A stretch of DNA of 64,000 nt from JABGQS01 sp963666505 (GCA_963666505.2 CAXXXL010000002.1:248001-312000); one strand, 5' to 3'; positions 24,898-34,457 are shown, counted from the stretch's first letter. Program-made: numbers and translations. The notes: generated from the letters alone by a model not told the origin.

Positions 24898-26445
24898 ATG
24901 AGCAAGTGCCCTAAATGCAAATACACCCTTAGCAGTTCTGATGTGCTGTGCCCAAAGTGCGGCGCTCTGGTTGAGGAAATAAATACAAATGCTGCTTTAA
25001 GCAGGCCCGTTAGCGATGTCCCCGAGACCGAAGATGACTCGGGTGATTCTTCTTCGCACGACCATTACGAAAATATAATACTCTATAACGAAACATTCCC
25101 GATAATCGATTCTGAGCCGCCTTCCCAGAAAGAAGCTCCTCCTGCCAAACCGGAAGAAGAGCAGGAGGATTTTGATATCGAAGACATATTGAGCGACCAG
25201 AGCGGTTCTAAACACATCAACCCTCTGCTTGCCCATATAGAAAAACAAATGAGCAGTGAGCGTGACGAATACCAGGACGCCATTAGTGAAGATGATGAAT
25301 ATAGCGGTGAGCTTCCCGAAGACGAAGAAGCTGCCGATTATGAAGAAACCACCGATGCCGAGGAAACCGCCGATTCTGAAGAAACCACCGATTATGAAGA
25401 AACCACCGATTCTATAGAAGAGCAACAGCAGTTTGAAGATGAAGAGACGCAGCAAGATGCCTTAATCTCAGAGGAAGAGCCGCGGCTCGACGAGCCGGAA
25501 GATGCGGAAGAAAATAACGGTGAGTATTATGCCGAAGCCGCAGAGACCGCAGACAAAGATCTTCCCTCCCCCATTGCTATTGATGAGCTGCAGGAGCTGG
25601 CTAAGGAAATAACCCAATCCGCTAAAGAGCCAAAAGAAGACTTCTCAATAAGCGGTGTTCCCGCATATTCGGAAGCATATCTTGAAGCTATACGCAACGC
25701 AGATGTGATAGAAGAAGAGGAGCTGGAGATTGACGAGTTCGATCCTGAGGCTTATATGGAGAAATTCAAATCTGAAAACATGCAGGAGCAGGCGGAGGAA
25801 AACAAAACCGATGAGCAGACAGAGCAAGCTGAGCCCGTGCAGGAAGAAGAGCCGGTAAGAAGGCGGTATAACCCCAACAGGCCAAAGCCTAAATATGATG
25901 AGTCTGAGATGCAGCAGGAAGAACCTCAGCCCGACGGGGAAAAGAAAGAGGAAGCCAAAGAAGAGCCTGAAGAAAAAGCAAAGCAGGATGCTAAGCAGCC
26001 AGAGCCTGTGCCCGAGGAGGAAGAAAAGAAAGAAACAAACAGTAAAGAGGAAGATGATGTTCTGGAGCTGGAGCTCGACCCGGCAAGGTTCTTCATTGCT
26101 GAAGAAGACCAGCAGGAGACGGAAGACGAACGCTTCATAATAGAGCAGGAGGAGCCAACGCCCGAGGAAAAGCCAGAGCCTGCAAAAGAAACATACAGCT
26201 TTGATACAGGCAGCGAAAAAGATAAAAAAGCATTGATAGAGAATCCTCTTAGCTCAACAATGTCTTCATCAAGCAGCAGACGCATACCCGTTTGGGCTTC
26301 AGCGCTGATATGGATAGTAATAGCAGGCGGTATATTCTTCGGAGCTTACAGCTTTGACAGATTTGTAAGAAATAAATATGAAAGCTACGGTAATTTCATA
26401 TTCGAGATAACAGACGGCAAGCTTGACTTTAACGCAACCGAATAA
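24898..26445 (+). CDS. Zinc-ribbon, acidic low-complexity, single-pass membrane protein
   Basis: A 515-residue protein of unknown function. Residues 4-21 are a zinc ribbon (CPKC and CPKC separated by 10 residues). Residues about 25-455 are extremely rich in Glu, Asp, Gln and Pro, with short imperfect repeats built on 'EETTDYEETADSEE' at about 142-175. A transmembrane helix lies at about 463-485 ('VWASALIWIVIAGGIFFGAY'), leaving a short C-terminal tail outside. The predicted layout is a long disordered acidic cytoplasmic arm tied to the membrane. ATG follows GGAGA. It is divergent from nifS and shares a bidirectional terminator with the VanX-like lipoprotein. Confidence 0.8.
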   Translation: MSKCPKCKYTLSSSDVLCPKCGALVEEINTNAALSRPVSDVPETEDDSGDSSSHDHYENIILYNETFPIIDSEPPSQKEAPPAKPEEEQEDFDIEDILSDQSGSKHINPLLAHIEKQMSSERDEYQDAISEDDEYSGELPEDEEAADYEETTDAEETADSEETTDYEETTDSIEEQQQFEDEETQQDALISEEEPRLDEPEDAEENNGEYYAEAAETADKDLPSPIAIDELQELAKEITQSAKEPKEDFSISGVPAYSEAYLEAIRNADVIEEEELEIDEFDPEAYMEKFKSENMQEQAEENKTDEQTEQAEPVQEEEPVRRRYNPNRPKPKYDESEMQQEEPQPDGEKKEEAKEEPEEKAKQDAKQPEPVPEEEEKKETNSKEEDDVLELELDPARFFIAEEDQQETEDERFIIEQEEPTPEEKPEPAKETYSFDTGSEKDKKALIENPLSSTMSSSSSRRIPVWASALIWIVIAGGIFFGAYSFDRFVRNKYESYGNFIFEITDGKLDFNATE

Positions 26446-26471
26446 GCTGTCCGGCATTAAATTCAGCAGAT

Positions 26472-26500
26472 AAAAAAGCTATTCATATGAATAGCTTTTT
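26472..26500. terminator. Bidirectional terminator
   Basis: AAAAAGCTATTCATATGAATAGCTTTTT is a near-perfect palindrome with A and T tails, placed between two convergent genes. Confidence 0.85.
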
Positions 26501-26530
26501 ATATTGCATTATTCTTGTTGCACCCCGGGG

Positions 26531-27712
26531 CTATTCGTCTTCGATTACCGGAAATACAACATAATCCGGCAGATATCCCAGCGGCTCACTGTTTGCTGCC
26601 ATAAACTCCTCATACTCTTCTTGAGGTATCCACTGCACATCGTTTGCAAGGTCATAGTCAAGCACCATGAACTTACTCTTCTCACTGTCTGTAAAGTGCC
26701 ACCATTCTGTGTTTATAGTAGTAAATCCGCAGCTCTTCATAATTTTTGTCATATAGTTCATGTTTCTTATAGCTTCATTTCTTCTTTCCGGAAAGTCCAG
26801 TATTTCAGGAAATTCCTTCAGAATAGCTTCATATTCCTCGCTGCCCTTTTCATAGTCATATATGTTCGGCAAGTTTCTGTAGGAAGATATATTCAGGGTC
26901 ATCATGAACGACGGCATAGGTATCTGTTCGCCGGTGTCCAGTCTTTCAAGCGTTATATCTACTGCAGCACCCCTGTTGTGGTTGGAAGGGTTCTTATTAG
27001 GATTCGCAACAAACCTTCCGTCTCGAATAGCTTCATACAAAAGCACAGAGACTGAATACGGCCTGTATCCATCATACAGCCTTATCCTGTATCCGTCTTC
27101 TTTAAACTTCTCTTGCGCAAGCGCAAGCTTCTTAGCTGTCTCCTCCTGCAGAAGGCATGCACCCGCAGGGTATAAGACCTTGTTCATATAGTTGTCCTGA
27201 GAAGCAAAAGTAAGCCATATCTTCAAATCCGGTACAACTGCTCTTACATCCACCATTTTGCTAACGTATGTTTCACCGTCGACAGTTGCTTCCAGAGCAG
27301 GAACGAACGCATACTGCACGGGCACATTTTTTATGTACTGTGCAAATACATAAGCTTCTGCGCCTTCCCACTCTATCTTATGCCAGACATCGCCCATCTC
27401 CAGAATCGTCACAGTATCGCCGTCGCTAAGAGAACCAATCTTCTCGGTATTTGTACCCGGCCCCTTTCTTACGCTAAGCGCAGATGTCGGGTCTGAAAGC
27501 TTCACATAAGGCGTCGGAGTCGGCTCCGGTGTAGGTATCGCTGTCGCCACAGGCGTCTCTTCGGGCGTCTGTGCAGGTTCTGTTGTAGGATCAGGCGTCG
27601 GAGTTGCTGTCTGCGTAACGTCCGGTTTTGCAGCGGCATCCTGCTGTGTTTGCGCACTGCAAGCGCCCAGAAGCAAAGCAACCGACAATATCATCAAAAT
27701 AATTTTCTTCAT
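26531..27712 (-). CDS. Lipoprotein with SH3b domain and VanX/DdpX-type D-Ala-D-Ala dipeptidase domain
   Basis: A 393-residue exported lipoprotein. A signal peptide with lipobox LGAC (Cys18) is followed by a Thr/Pro-rich linker (about 20-72), an SH3b wall-binding domain ('ALSVRKGPGTNTEKIGSL' to 'AYVFAQYIKN', about 75-125) and a peptidase M15D domain with zinc motifs 'NHNRGAAVDITL' and 'EWWHF'. 'LYDGYRPYSV' is the family's substrate arginine motif. VanX-type enzymes cut D-Ala-D-Ala; outside the cell this would act on peptidoglycan stem peptides or salvage dipeptide. The start ATG at 27712 begins the signal peptide; the longer frame upstream is unlikely. No other van genes are here. Confidence 0.88.
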   Translation of the reverse strand: MKKIILMILSVALLLGACSAQTQQDAAAKPDVTQTATPTPDPTTEPAQTPEETPVATAIPTPEPTPTPYVKLSDPTSALSVRKGPGTNTEKIGSLSDGDTVTILEMGDVWHKIEWEGAEAYVFAQYIKNVPVQYAFVPALEATVDGETYVSKMVDVRAVVPDLKIWLTFASQDNYMNKVLYPAGACLLQEETAKKLALAQEKFKEDGYRIRLYDGYRPYSVSVLLYEAIRDGRFVANPNKNPSNHNRGAAVDITLERLDTGEQIPMPSFMMTLNISSYRNLPNIYDYEKGSEEYEAILKEFPEILDFPERRNEAIRNMNYMTKIMKSCGFTTINTEWWHFTDSEKSKFMVLDYDLANDVQWIPQEEYEEFMAANSEPLGYLPDYVVFPVIEDE

Positions 27713-27782
27713 ATCTTTTCTTTCCGTTAGCTTCCTTTTGTCCTGTTTTATCGTTATAAGCATATTACCATAATTCTTGTAA

Positions 27783-27826
27783 AAATAAAACAGCAGACAG
27801 TGAAAACACCACCGCCTGTTGTTTAT
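27783..27826 (-). terminator. Terminator of the CotH-VTC-DUF4956 unit
   Basis: On the minus strand AAACAACAGGCGGTG pairs with CACTGTCTGCTGTTT (two G-U pairs, one bulge), followed by a T-rich tail. Confidence 0.6.
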
Positions 27827-27848
27827 TTAAGATAATATCTATATTGCT

Positions 27849-28583
27849 TTATGAAACGACATCGCCTTTATAGCTTATGAGTGAAGCGTCATGTACTCCG
27901 TCTATTGAGCCGAATGCATCGATTGCCCCGATATCGCCCCTCTTGATATTCATTTCAATAGTCAGCTCTATCAGGCTGCCTGAAACGATCTTAGACTTTA
28001 GCTTGCCCTGCGGAAGATGCCTCAAAACCTCTTGCACCTGCTTCTTGCTGCTTTCATCGAATCGAAGCACCAAGATATACGGCAGGTTCTTCTTAGTACG
28101 GATAAGATTCCATATTATCAGGAACAGTCCTATCAGTGCTGAAGCAATCGCCGCCTCGACATAAAGCCTTGCCCCCAGCGTGATGCCCGCAGCAATAGCC
28201 CAGAACATATATATAGTATCGCTCGGCTCTTTCACCGCCGTCCTGAAACGGACTATCGACAGTGCTCCGACCATACCCAGAGAAAGCAGCAGGTTGGTGG
28301 ATATCGGCAGTATGACCATCGCCGTTACCATACTTAGCATGACAAGCGATGTACCAAAGTTCTTCTCAAAGACTACTCCGCCGAAAGTAACTCTATATAT
28401 TATATATATAAATATACCGATGAGAAAAGCTATGCCCAGCGTAATAATAAAATCCCAGATATTAAGCGGTGGAACATCACTAGCATCACCCACAACTCCC
28501 GACTTGAAATAATCGGCAATACCCCGCAGTACCGGAGCAGCTTTACCGCTCCCTGCTAAATTCAAACTAACCAACATTCCCAC
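27849..28583 (-). CDS. DUF4956 family membrane protein
   Basis: A 244-residue protein with about four transmembrane helices in the N-terminal two thirds ('FIITLGIAFLIGIFIYIIYR', 'LVMLSMVTAMVILPISTNLL', 'ASALIGLFLIIWNLI') and a soluble C-terminal domain ('LPYILVLRFDES' onward). The central 'LSIVRFRTAVKEPSDTIYMF' is the DUF4956 signature. The family is regularly found beside VTC-domain and CotH-family genes, as here, and may support polyphosphate handling or envelope attachment, but its role is not known. The start is a GTG 7 nt after AGGAGG; an ATG two codons later is possible. Confidence 0.88.
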   Translation of the reverse strand: MGMLVSLNLAGSGKAAPVLRGIADYFKSGVVGDASDVPPLNIWDFIITLGIAFLIGIFIYIIYRVTFGGVVFEKNFGTSLVMLSMVTAMVILPISTNLLLSLGMVGALSIVRFRTAVKEPSDTIYMFWAIAAGITLGARLYVEAAIASALIGLFLIIWNLIRTKKNLPYILVLRFDESSKKQVQEVLRHLPQGKLKSKIVSGSLIELTIEMNIKRGDIGAIDAFGSIDGVHDASLISYKGDVVS

Positions 28584-28595
28584 TTCTGTTTCCTC

Positions 28596-30134
28596 CTAAT
28601 CATATTTCCTGCATAATGCATATTTTGAAATTGCACTCCTTTTAACTGCGCTGACGCTGCCAAGTGCACATTTAATACTTTCCGGCAGATATCTGTTGAA
28701 CTTTACTTCAAGCACCAGCAACCCGTTATCAAACACCGGCAAAACCGGGGTTTTAGGATCAAATATATCTGTCAGCATCGTACTTCCTTTAAGGTCTATA
28801 TCAAACGTTATCCTCGTATCTTCAACGGAATATACGTAAGCCTCTCTCCAATAATCAACAAGCACCCTGGGGCGCAGCAGTCTCATCTTCATAAGTGAAT
28901 AGAACTCCCGGGCCACGGCGTTGTCTTTCTCCAGAAGAAAGCTGCCGTCTCCGGCAATTATGCTGTCGTACTCAGGCCTCGATATCCTTATGCTCGTCTT
29001 GCCTATAAACTTACCGTTCTTGCTTTTTTTCTCCAGCTTTATATAGCTGTCATCAAGATTGTATATCCTTATCCTGAATTTGCATCTGTCGTCAACTCCG
29101 CTTATCTTTTCTGCAAGCGCAGTTTCATATATATCATCAAAATAAAGGCTTCTGATATGATAACCGCCGTTCTCATCAACATTATCGTCCAGTCTCATCA
29201 CAGCTCCAAGAGCTGTCCTCAAAAGCATATGATCCTTATAGTTGATGTAATACTTTATTTCATGCCTGAAGGTCTTCTTGACCTCCTCGGCATGCACATC
29301 AGCCCCGTGCGCTCTCATCATCGGAGCACTGCTTTCTCTTCTCCTGGCAGCAGCTGGCTGTGTGCTTTTCGCCCTTTGCGTCTCTTTGAAGTCCAATTCA
29401 GGAGCCTCAGTCTTCTTTATTACAGGGGCTTTGCTTGCCTGTTTGTGTTCTGAAAGCTTTTCTGCACCTGTCTTAAGCTCAGGCTCTGTCTTAGATTTTG
29501 GTTTTTCCGTCCTTATCTGCACTCTGTGTGGTTCTTTCGTCTTTGCATCAAATGTTTTTAACTGCCCTTGTTCAGGCTTTCCCGAAAGCACCCTCTGCGC
29601 TTCTTCGCTGACTTTATCAAGCTCAAGCTCCTGCAGCAGCGCCTGCTGCCTTAGCTTCTCAGCCTTTTTGTCCGCTCTGATGTGTTTTTTCTGTGCTCTG
29701 CCGGAGTTGCTTATCGGCGGCTTTAATTCTTCTTTTTCAGGTACTGGCGCAGGTGTTTTACGCTCTGGAGCTCTTTTCTTCTCCTGTTTTTTCGCAGCAG
29801 GCTGTGTCTTCTTTGCCTTCACCCTTTTCTCATCATCAATACCATAGTCTATGTCATAAGCCGCTTCCTTAGCTTTCACGCTTTCCTTTGAAACCGGCGA
29901 AAATACGTCAAGCTCCTTTTTCTTTTCAGCGGAAGCTTTTTTTGCGACCACAGTCCTGGATCCACGTTTCGGGCTTTTGGAAACATCCGGCTTCCTGCTG
30001 CCCGTTTTTTTGTCCAGCATCAAATCAAAAGTGCTCTTCTTGTCCGGGTCCGCAGGTGCAGAATCGGCAGAAGTCTTTACAAGCGGTTTCTCATTTTTCA
30101 GTTTTTTGAATATGTCTTCATCTCTTCTGGGCAC
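28596..30134 (-). CDS. VTC-domain protein with long charged N-terminal extension
   Basis: A 512-residue protein. Residues about 287-510 form a VTC (polyphosphate polymerase) domain: 'RHEIKYYINYKDHMLLRTAL', 'YHIRSLYFDDIYETAL', 'RIRIYNLDDSYIKLEKKSK', 'ISRPEYDSII' and 'VLEVKFNRYLPESI' carry the basic and acidic residues of the tunnel. Residues 1-285 are a Lys/Ala/Glu/Pro-rich, probably disordered extension not usual for bacterial members. VTC catalysis makes polyphosphate from ATP in yeast; in bacteria the paired CotH genes suggest a protein-phosphate or envelope role instead. GTG start after GAGGT. Middle gene of CotH-VTC-DUF4956. Confidence 0.85.
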   Translation of the reverse strand: MPRRDEDIFKKLKNEKPLVKTSADSAPADPDKKSTFDLMLDKKTGSRKPDVSKSPKRGSRTVVAKKASAEKKKELDVFSPVSKESVKAKEAAYDIDYGIDDEKRVKAKKTQPAAKKQEKKRAPERKTPAPVPEKEELKPPISNSGRAQKKHIRADKKAEKLRQQALLQELELDKVSEEAQRVLSGKPEQGQLKTFDAKTKEPHRVQIRTEKPKSKTEPELKTGAEKLSEHKQASKAPVIKKTEAPELDFKETQRAKSTQPAAARRRESSAPMMRAHGADVHAEEVKKTFRHEIKYYINYKDHMLLRTALGAVMRLDDNVDENGGYHIRSLYFDDIYETALAEKISGVDDRCKFRIRIYNLDDSYIKLEKKSKNGKFIGKTSIRISRPEYDSIIAGDGSFLLEKDNAVAREFYSLMKMRLLRPRVLVDYWREAYVYSVEDTRITFDIDLKGSTMLTDIFDPKTPVLPVFDNGLLVLEVKFNRYLPESIKCALGSVSAVKRSAISKYALCRKYD

Positions 30135-30150
30135 TTTCTACCTCTTTTAT

Positions 30151-33100
30151 CTAATCTTCTGCTATCGCATCTTCAAGCATACTTTTTTGTTCCGCTGAAA
30201 GGTTAAAAGTTGCTTTTAGCTGTGCAACAATATCTTTATTCCTTGACCTTGCAAACTTCCTCATATTCTCAACATTGATCTCCCAGTTCCTTACCGTACC
30301 GCCGAATGTTTCTCTTTCAGCGGGCATCTCATCTGCAATAAGGTTTGCCTGATTGTCTATCTCAGCTAGAACTCTGTCAGTGTCATACACCTCGTCCATT
30401 GTCCATGCAAAACGCTCTATAAACGCATCAAACCATGGCTTATAGTCAAGAAAACCATTAAACAGCGATGACCCTGCTCTTTTCATGTTCATGCGTGCGC
30501 TCAAGGTCTGGTGTCCCGTCGGGTCATCCGTCAGTCTGAACGTCCAGCAAAAATCATAAAATATCTGCTTCCACTTACCATCAGGAAGTATCTGATAATA
30601 CTCAAGGTTGGCATAGTCCGAGTTCGCTATCCATATCTGGTTTATAATTAAGTCCATGAAGCTGTCCGTGTCAACATACTGCGCTATATAATCAAAGTTC
30701 TCTTTTAGCGACATGTCGTGACTATCTACAAAACTGATAAGCTCGCCGTATTCCTTCTTCGAACCCTGTACAAGAATCGACGAGGCCTTCATTATATTCA
30801 TGCTGTCAGGGTCGCTCACTCCCTCATGCTGAGCAATGAAATCCTCGTTGCGCTTTTCCTGCATATAATATACGCCCCAGTATTCACCATTAATATAAAG
30901 TACATACGGTTTGAATGCCTGGTATATAAAGTTAAAGCCCTGACCTTCAACGAGTGAAAGGATGGTGGCTTCTTTTATCTTAGCTACGTTCGAATCCTGT
31001 CCGCCCTGCCGAAGCTGTATAGACTGATATTCCGTAAAAGGCCTGTTGTCAAAGAACGTATATCTCATAACTCCCGGGCCGTATTCACTTCTTGCAAATA
31101 TCGAAAACGACTTTTGAGCATGGTCCCTTGAAAATCCGCCCTGTATCCTTATACCTATATTCTGTGCAAATACCTGCTGTCCGCTCTCATCAAAAACTTC
31201 AAAAGATGCAGGCCTCTCTGCTTCCTGTCCGGACGCAGAATAATTTGCATCTTTATAATGCCCGGGGCTGCCGTCAATCTCTACAGCGTTCGGCCCCAGC
31301 ATATATATTCCTGTCTGCGGATCAAATAAATAATCATTCTCCGTCACAACCGACAATAGCGGCAGACTGTGAGTCTCACCTATAAAATAGGTATTAGTAC
31401 TTATCTCGCTCTGTATGAAACCGTCCTTATACGCCCTTGCACGTATCATGCCAGTCTGCGGTATGCTTATCGGCCCCGAATAAAGGCTGTCGCTCTGCGA
31501 CGGTTCACCGCCGTCCAGCGTATAATATATCTTTGCGCCCTCTTGCGCACATGATAGTGAAACCTCAACTGCACTGTCATAGCTGCCCGCAGATGTTCCC
31601 GCCTGCGGCGCTTCCAGCAGCCCCGAATATGCGTTAGTATTCGCAGCGCCCGGTGTTGCATCCTCGAAGTAGAAAAGCTCGTTTCTGCCTTCCTGCCTGC
31701 CGATGGATATATCATGCGGCGAATATGTAAGTATCAGCCTGTCCTGCAGTACTCCTTGCGGGTTATAAAGAGCAATCACTTCTCCGTCGCCGCTCAGCCT
31801 GAAGTTTGCATGCAGGTAATTGAACTGTTCATCCGTTTCAGTGTCGCCAGACGCCATTACCACCAGATATTTTCCTGCACCGATAGTTTTGCCGTCGAAC
31901 TTGAATTTTGAAGGATTGTTCTGGTCATCGCTGAGGCTGTATCCTGTAAGATCAACGTCAGCATCTCCCCTGTTATAAAGCTCTATCCAGTCGTAATATT
32001 CTCCGTCTGCTTCCTCAAGCACACTGCCGTTCGAAACCATCGCTTCGTTTATAACGACCTGCCCCGTTGAAACAACGTTCGTCTGCATAAATGAAGCAAA
32101 GCCGTCAGATGTGTTCACCAGCCCCGGGGTCGGCTTGCCTGTAGCTTGCCATTCGTCGGTATAGCTGCCGTCCTGACCCGTAAGCCGCGAATATGACCAA
32201 TCGGTATCGATTTCCCGCAGAGTTACGCTGTCCGCTATCAATCCAAAAGGATTAGATAGCACTATAGTCTCTTCAAGCGAAGATATCCTAAAGCTCGCCT
32301 GCAAATCCCCGCTTTCAGAATACTCTGCCCCCGAAGCGAATATCAGCAGATACTGCCCGGGGTCTATTGAAACCTCCGGGAACGTCCATTTGCCAATGTT
32401 ATCTATATCATCCGAAAGCTTATAGCCGCTAAGGTCTACAGTTGTGCTTCCTTCGTTATATATTTCGATATAATCGTTGAATTCTCCGTTAGCGTCAGCG
32501 ATAGTCGTTCTGTTCTGCGATATCACTTCCGTTATTATTATCTGCTCATCATCAGTTTTTCTGCTCTCCATAAATGCCGCAATGCCTGCTTCATCATTAG
32601 AAAAGCCGGGTGAAGGTTCCATAGCCGTCCACTGACCGTCTGCGTCCCTTCCAACGGATATCCCGGTTATCTGTTCTTCATATTCAACTGAATCCACCGG
32701 CGCGCCTGTAGTGTCAGAAAGATATATCCCGCCTTTTTCCGCGCTAAGTTTAAAACCGGTATGATAAAATCCGGAAGTTTGCGACGAAGCGCTGGCGGCA
32801 AATACTACTAAATATCCGCCCGGCTCCATAGTAACGCCCGGGAATGCCCATTTTATACTAGTGCTGTCGTCCGAAAGACCGTATCCGTAAAGGTTCACGG
32901 AGCTGTCTGTCGGATTGTACAGCTCTATCCAGTCGCTGTAATCGCCGTTTCCGTCTGCTATGGTGCTCTTGTTTGATGCCATAAACTCGTTGATTATGAC
33001 AGAACCGCTATCCTCGGCCTTCTCCTCTTTTTCTGCGTTAAGACCGTATATCAAGAGACCGGCGAATACAACAGCTGTCAGCAAACCTGCAACGATATTT

Positions 33101-33162
33101 CGGACTCTTTTCCTCAAAAATATATCTCCCGCAAGAAAAATTTTACTTAAGCATTTTAACAT
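30151..33162 (-). CDS. CotH-kinase-family surface protein with three lamin-tail domains
   Basis: A 1003-residue exported protein. An N-terminal membrane anchor or signal ('IVAGLLTAVVFAGLLIYGLN') is followed by three lamin-tail domains near residues 52-160, 205-310 and 365-470, each opening with 'INEFMASN'-like and 'DWIELYN' motifs; a chitobiase-like C-terminal fold near 525-585 ('AKIYYTLDGGEPS'); and a CotH kinase domain near 590-930 ('IRIQGGFSRDHAQKSFSIFA', 'YINGEYWGVYYMQEKRNEDF'). CotH kinases phosphorylate proteins in spores; large secreted versions in Clostridia are of unknown target. ATG at 33162 has a weak ribosome site; a TTG 16 codons later after GGGAGA is a real alternative. First gene of the unit. 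Confidence 0.88.
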   Translation of the reverse strand: MLKCLSKIFLAGDIFLRKRVRNIVAGLLTAVVFAGLLIYGLNAEKEEKAEDSGSVIINEFMASNKSTIADGNGDYSDWIELYNPTDSSVNLYGYGLSDDSTSIKWAFPGVTMEPGGYLVVFAASASSQTSGFYHTGFKLSAEKGGIYLSDTTGAPVDSVEYEEQITGISVGRDADGQWTAMEPSPGFSNDEAGIAAFMESRKTDDEQIIITEVISQNRTTIADANGEFNDYIEIYNEGSTTVDLSGYKLSDDIDNIGKWTFPEVSIDPGQYLLIFASGAEYSESGDLQASFRISSLEETIVLSNPFGLIADSVTLREIDTDWSYSRLTGQDGSYTDEWQATGKPTPGLVNTSDGFASFMQTNVVSTGQVVINEAMVSNGSVLEEADGEYYDWIELYNRGDADVDLTGYSLSDDQNNPSKFKFDGKTIGAGKYLVVMASGDTETDEQFNYLHANFRLSGDGEVIALYNPQGVLQDRLILTYSPHDISIGRQEGRNELFYFEDATPGAANTNAYSGLLEAPQAGTSAGSYDSAVEVSLSCAQEGAKIYYTLDGGEPSQSDSLYSGPISIPQTGMIRARAYKDGFIQSEISTNTYFIGETHSLPLLSVVTENDYLFDPQTGIYMLGPNAVEIDGSPGHYKDANYSASGQEAERPASFEVFDESGQQVFAQNIGIRIQGGFSRDHAQKSFSIFARSEYGPGVMRYTFFDNRPFTEYQSIQLRQGGQDSNVAKIKEATILSLVEGQGFNFIYQAFKPYVLYINGEYWGVYYMQEKRNEDFIAQHEGVSDPDSMNIMKASSILVQGSKKEYGELISFVDSHDMSLKENFDYIAQYVDTDSFMDLIINQIWIANSDYANLEYYQILPDGKWKQIFYDFCWTFRLTDDPTGHQTLSARMNMKRAGSSLFNGFLDYKPWFDAFIERFAWTMDEVYDTDRVLAEIDNQANLIADEMPAERETFGGTVRNWEINVENMRKFARSRNKDIVAQLKATFNLSAEQKSMLEDAIAED

Positions 33163-33213
33163 GTATCGCTTTTAAATACAACTTAAGAATTTCATACAAA
33201 TATTAACAATTAT

Positions 33214-33247
33214 TAAAAAGCCTCCGGGCGCTGCCGCCTGAAGGCTC
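33214..33247 (-). terminator. Terminator of trpB
   Basis: On the minus strand AGCCTTCAGGCG and GCGCCCGGAGGCT form a stem with a short loop and T tail, just after the trpB stop. Confidence 0.75.
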
Positions 33248-33264
33248 TGGTAAAATCATAGTTT

Positions 33265-34457
33265 TTATTTCCCGCTCAATATCTCTGCGGCCTGCATAAC
33301 GTCTTTGTCGCCTCTTCCCGAAAGGTTGACGATCATTATCTTGTCTTTGCTAAGCGAAGGTGCAAACTTCATAGCGTATGCGATAGCGTGTGCGCTCTCC
33401 AGCGCCGGAGTTATTCCCTCCATCCTTGAAAGTGCCACAAAAGCATCAAGAGCTTCCTTATCAGTAACGCTTACATAGTCCGCCCTGCCCGATTCCTTGA
33501 AAAAGCTGTGCTCCGGACCTACCCCGGGATAGTCAAGCCCGGCGGCGACAGAATAAACCTGCGAAGGTTCGCCGTTCTCGTCCTGCAGCAGGAGACATTT
33601 AAACCCGTGTATTATGCCGGGAGTTCCAAGCGTTATCGTGGCAGCGTGCTGGCCTGTCTCTATGCCTTTGCCCGCCGGTTCAACTCCTATCATCTTAACG
33701 TCTTTGTCCTCATAAAAATCCGTAAACAGCCCTATTGCGTTGCTTCCTCCACCGACGCATGCAACCAGATAGTCCGGCAGTCTTCCTTCAGCTTCCTTGC
33801 ACTGCCGCTTTGTTTCCCTGCCGATGATCGACTGGAAATATTTCACCATCTCCGGATACGGGTCGGGGCCGACCGCAGAACCGAGAAGATAATAAGTGCT
33901 TTCATAATTTTCGATAAGATCCCCAAGAGCAACGTCAACCGCCTCTTTAAGCGTCTGCTGGCCCACCGTGACCGGTACGACCTTTGCTCCCAAAAGCTCC
34001 ATTCTGAAAACGTTCAGAGCCTGGCGTTCTATATCTACAGCTCCCATATAGATAATGCATTCCATGTCAAAGAGCGCACATGCCGTCGCCGTTGCAACTC
34101 CGTGCTGGCCTGCCCCCGTTTCTGCAATAACACGTTTTTTACCAGCGCCTTTGCAACAAGAGCCTGCCCCACTGTGTTGTTTATCTTGTGCGAACCTGTG
34201 TGGTTCAAACACTCACGCTTAAGATAGACCTTGCAGCCTCCAAGTTCTTTTGTCAGTTTCTCAGCGAAGTATAGAGGGCTCGGTCTGCCGATATACTGCT
34301 TGTAATAGTATTCAAGCTCTTTGGCAAACTCCGGGGTTTCCTTCAGTTCATAAAATTTCTCTTTTACTTCTTTGAGTATCGGGTTCAACAACTCCGGAAC
34401 GAAGCTCCCGCCGAATTGTCCAAAAAAACCATCCTGGTTCGGTAATGTGTTGTTCAT
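33265..34457 (-). pseudogene. trpB: Tryptophan synthase beta subunit, frameshifted
   Basis: Two overlapping frames together give a full-length TrpB of about 397 residues. The first frame (34457 to about 34145) has 'FGQFGGSFVPELL' and the PLP lysine in 'NHTGSHKINNTVGQAL'; the second (about 34140 to 33265) has 'AETGAGQHGVATATA', 'CVGGGSNAIG' and 'GLDYPGVGPEH'. The break is at the run of six A near 34135-34140 (minus strand GGTAAAAAACGT): a seventh A would restore 'KALVKKRVIAETG'. The break can be an assembly error, a real mutation, or a ribosomal -1 shift, because the site reads A AAA AAC. No other trp genes are present. ATG at 34457 follows AGGAG. Confidence 0.88.

Noticed and set aside
25083..26285. 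Long minus-strand frames opposite the acidic zinc-ribbon gene
   Set aside because: Low-complexity Glu codons read backwards give open Phe/Ser-rich frames; they lack ribosome sites and overlap fully a supported gene.
26531..27712. A vancomycin-resistance operon with the VanX-like gene
   Set aside because: There is no VanH, VanA-type ligase or linked VanRS pair; the ddl at 4359 pairs with murF as a housekeeping gene.
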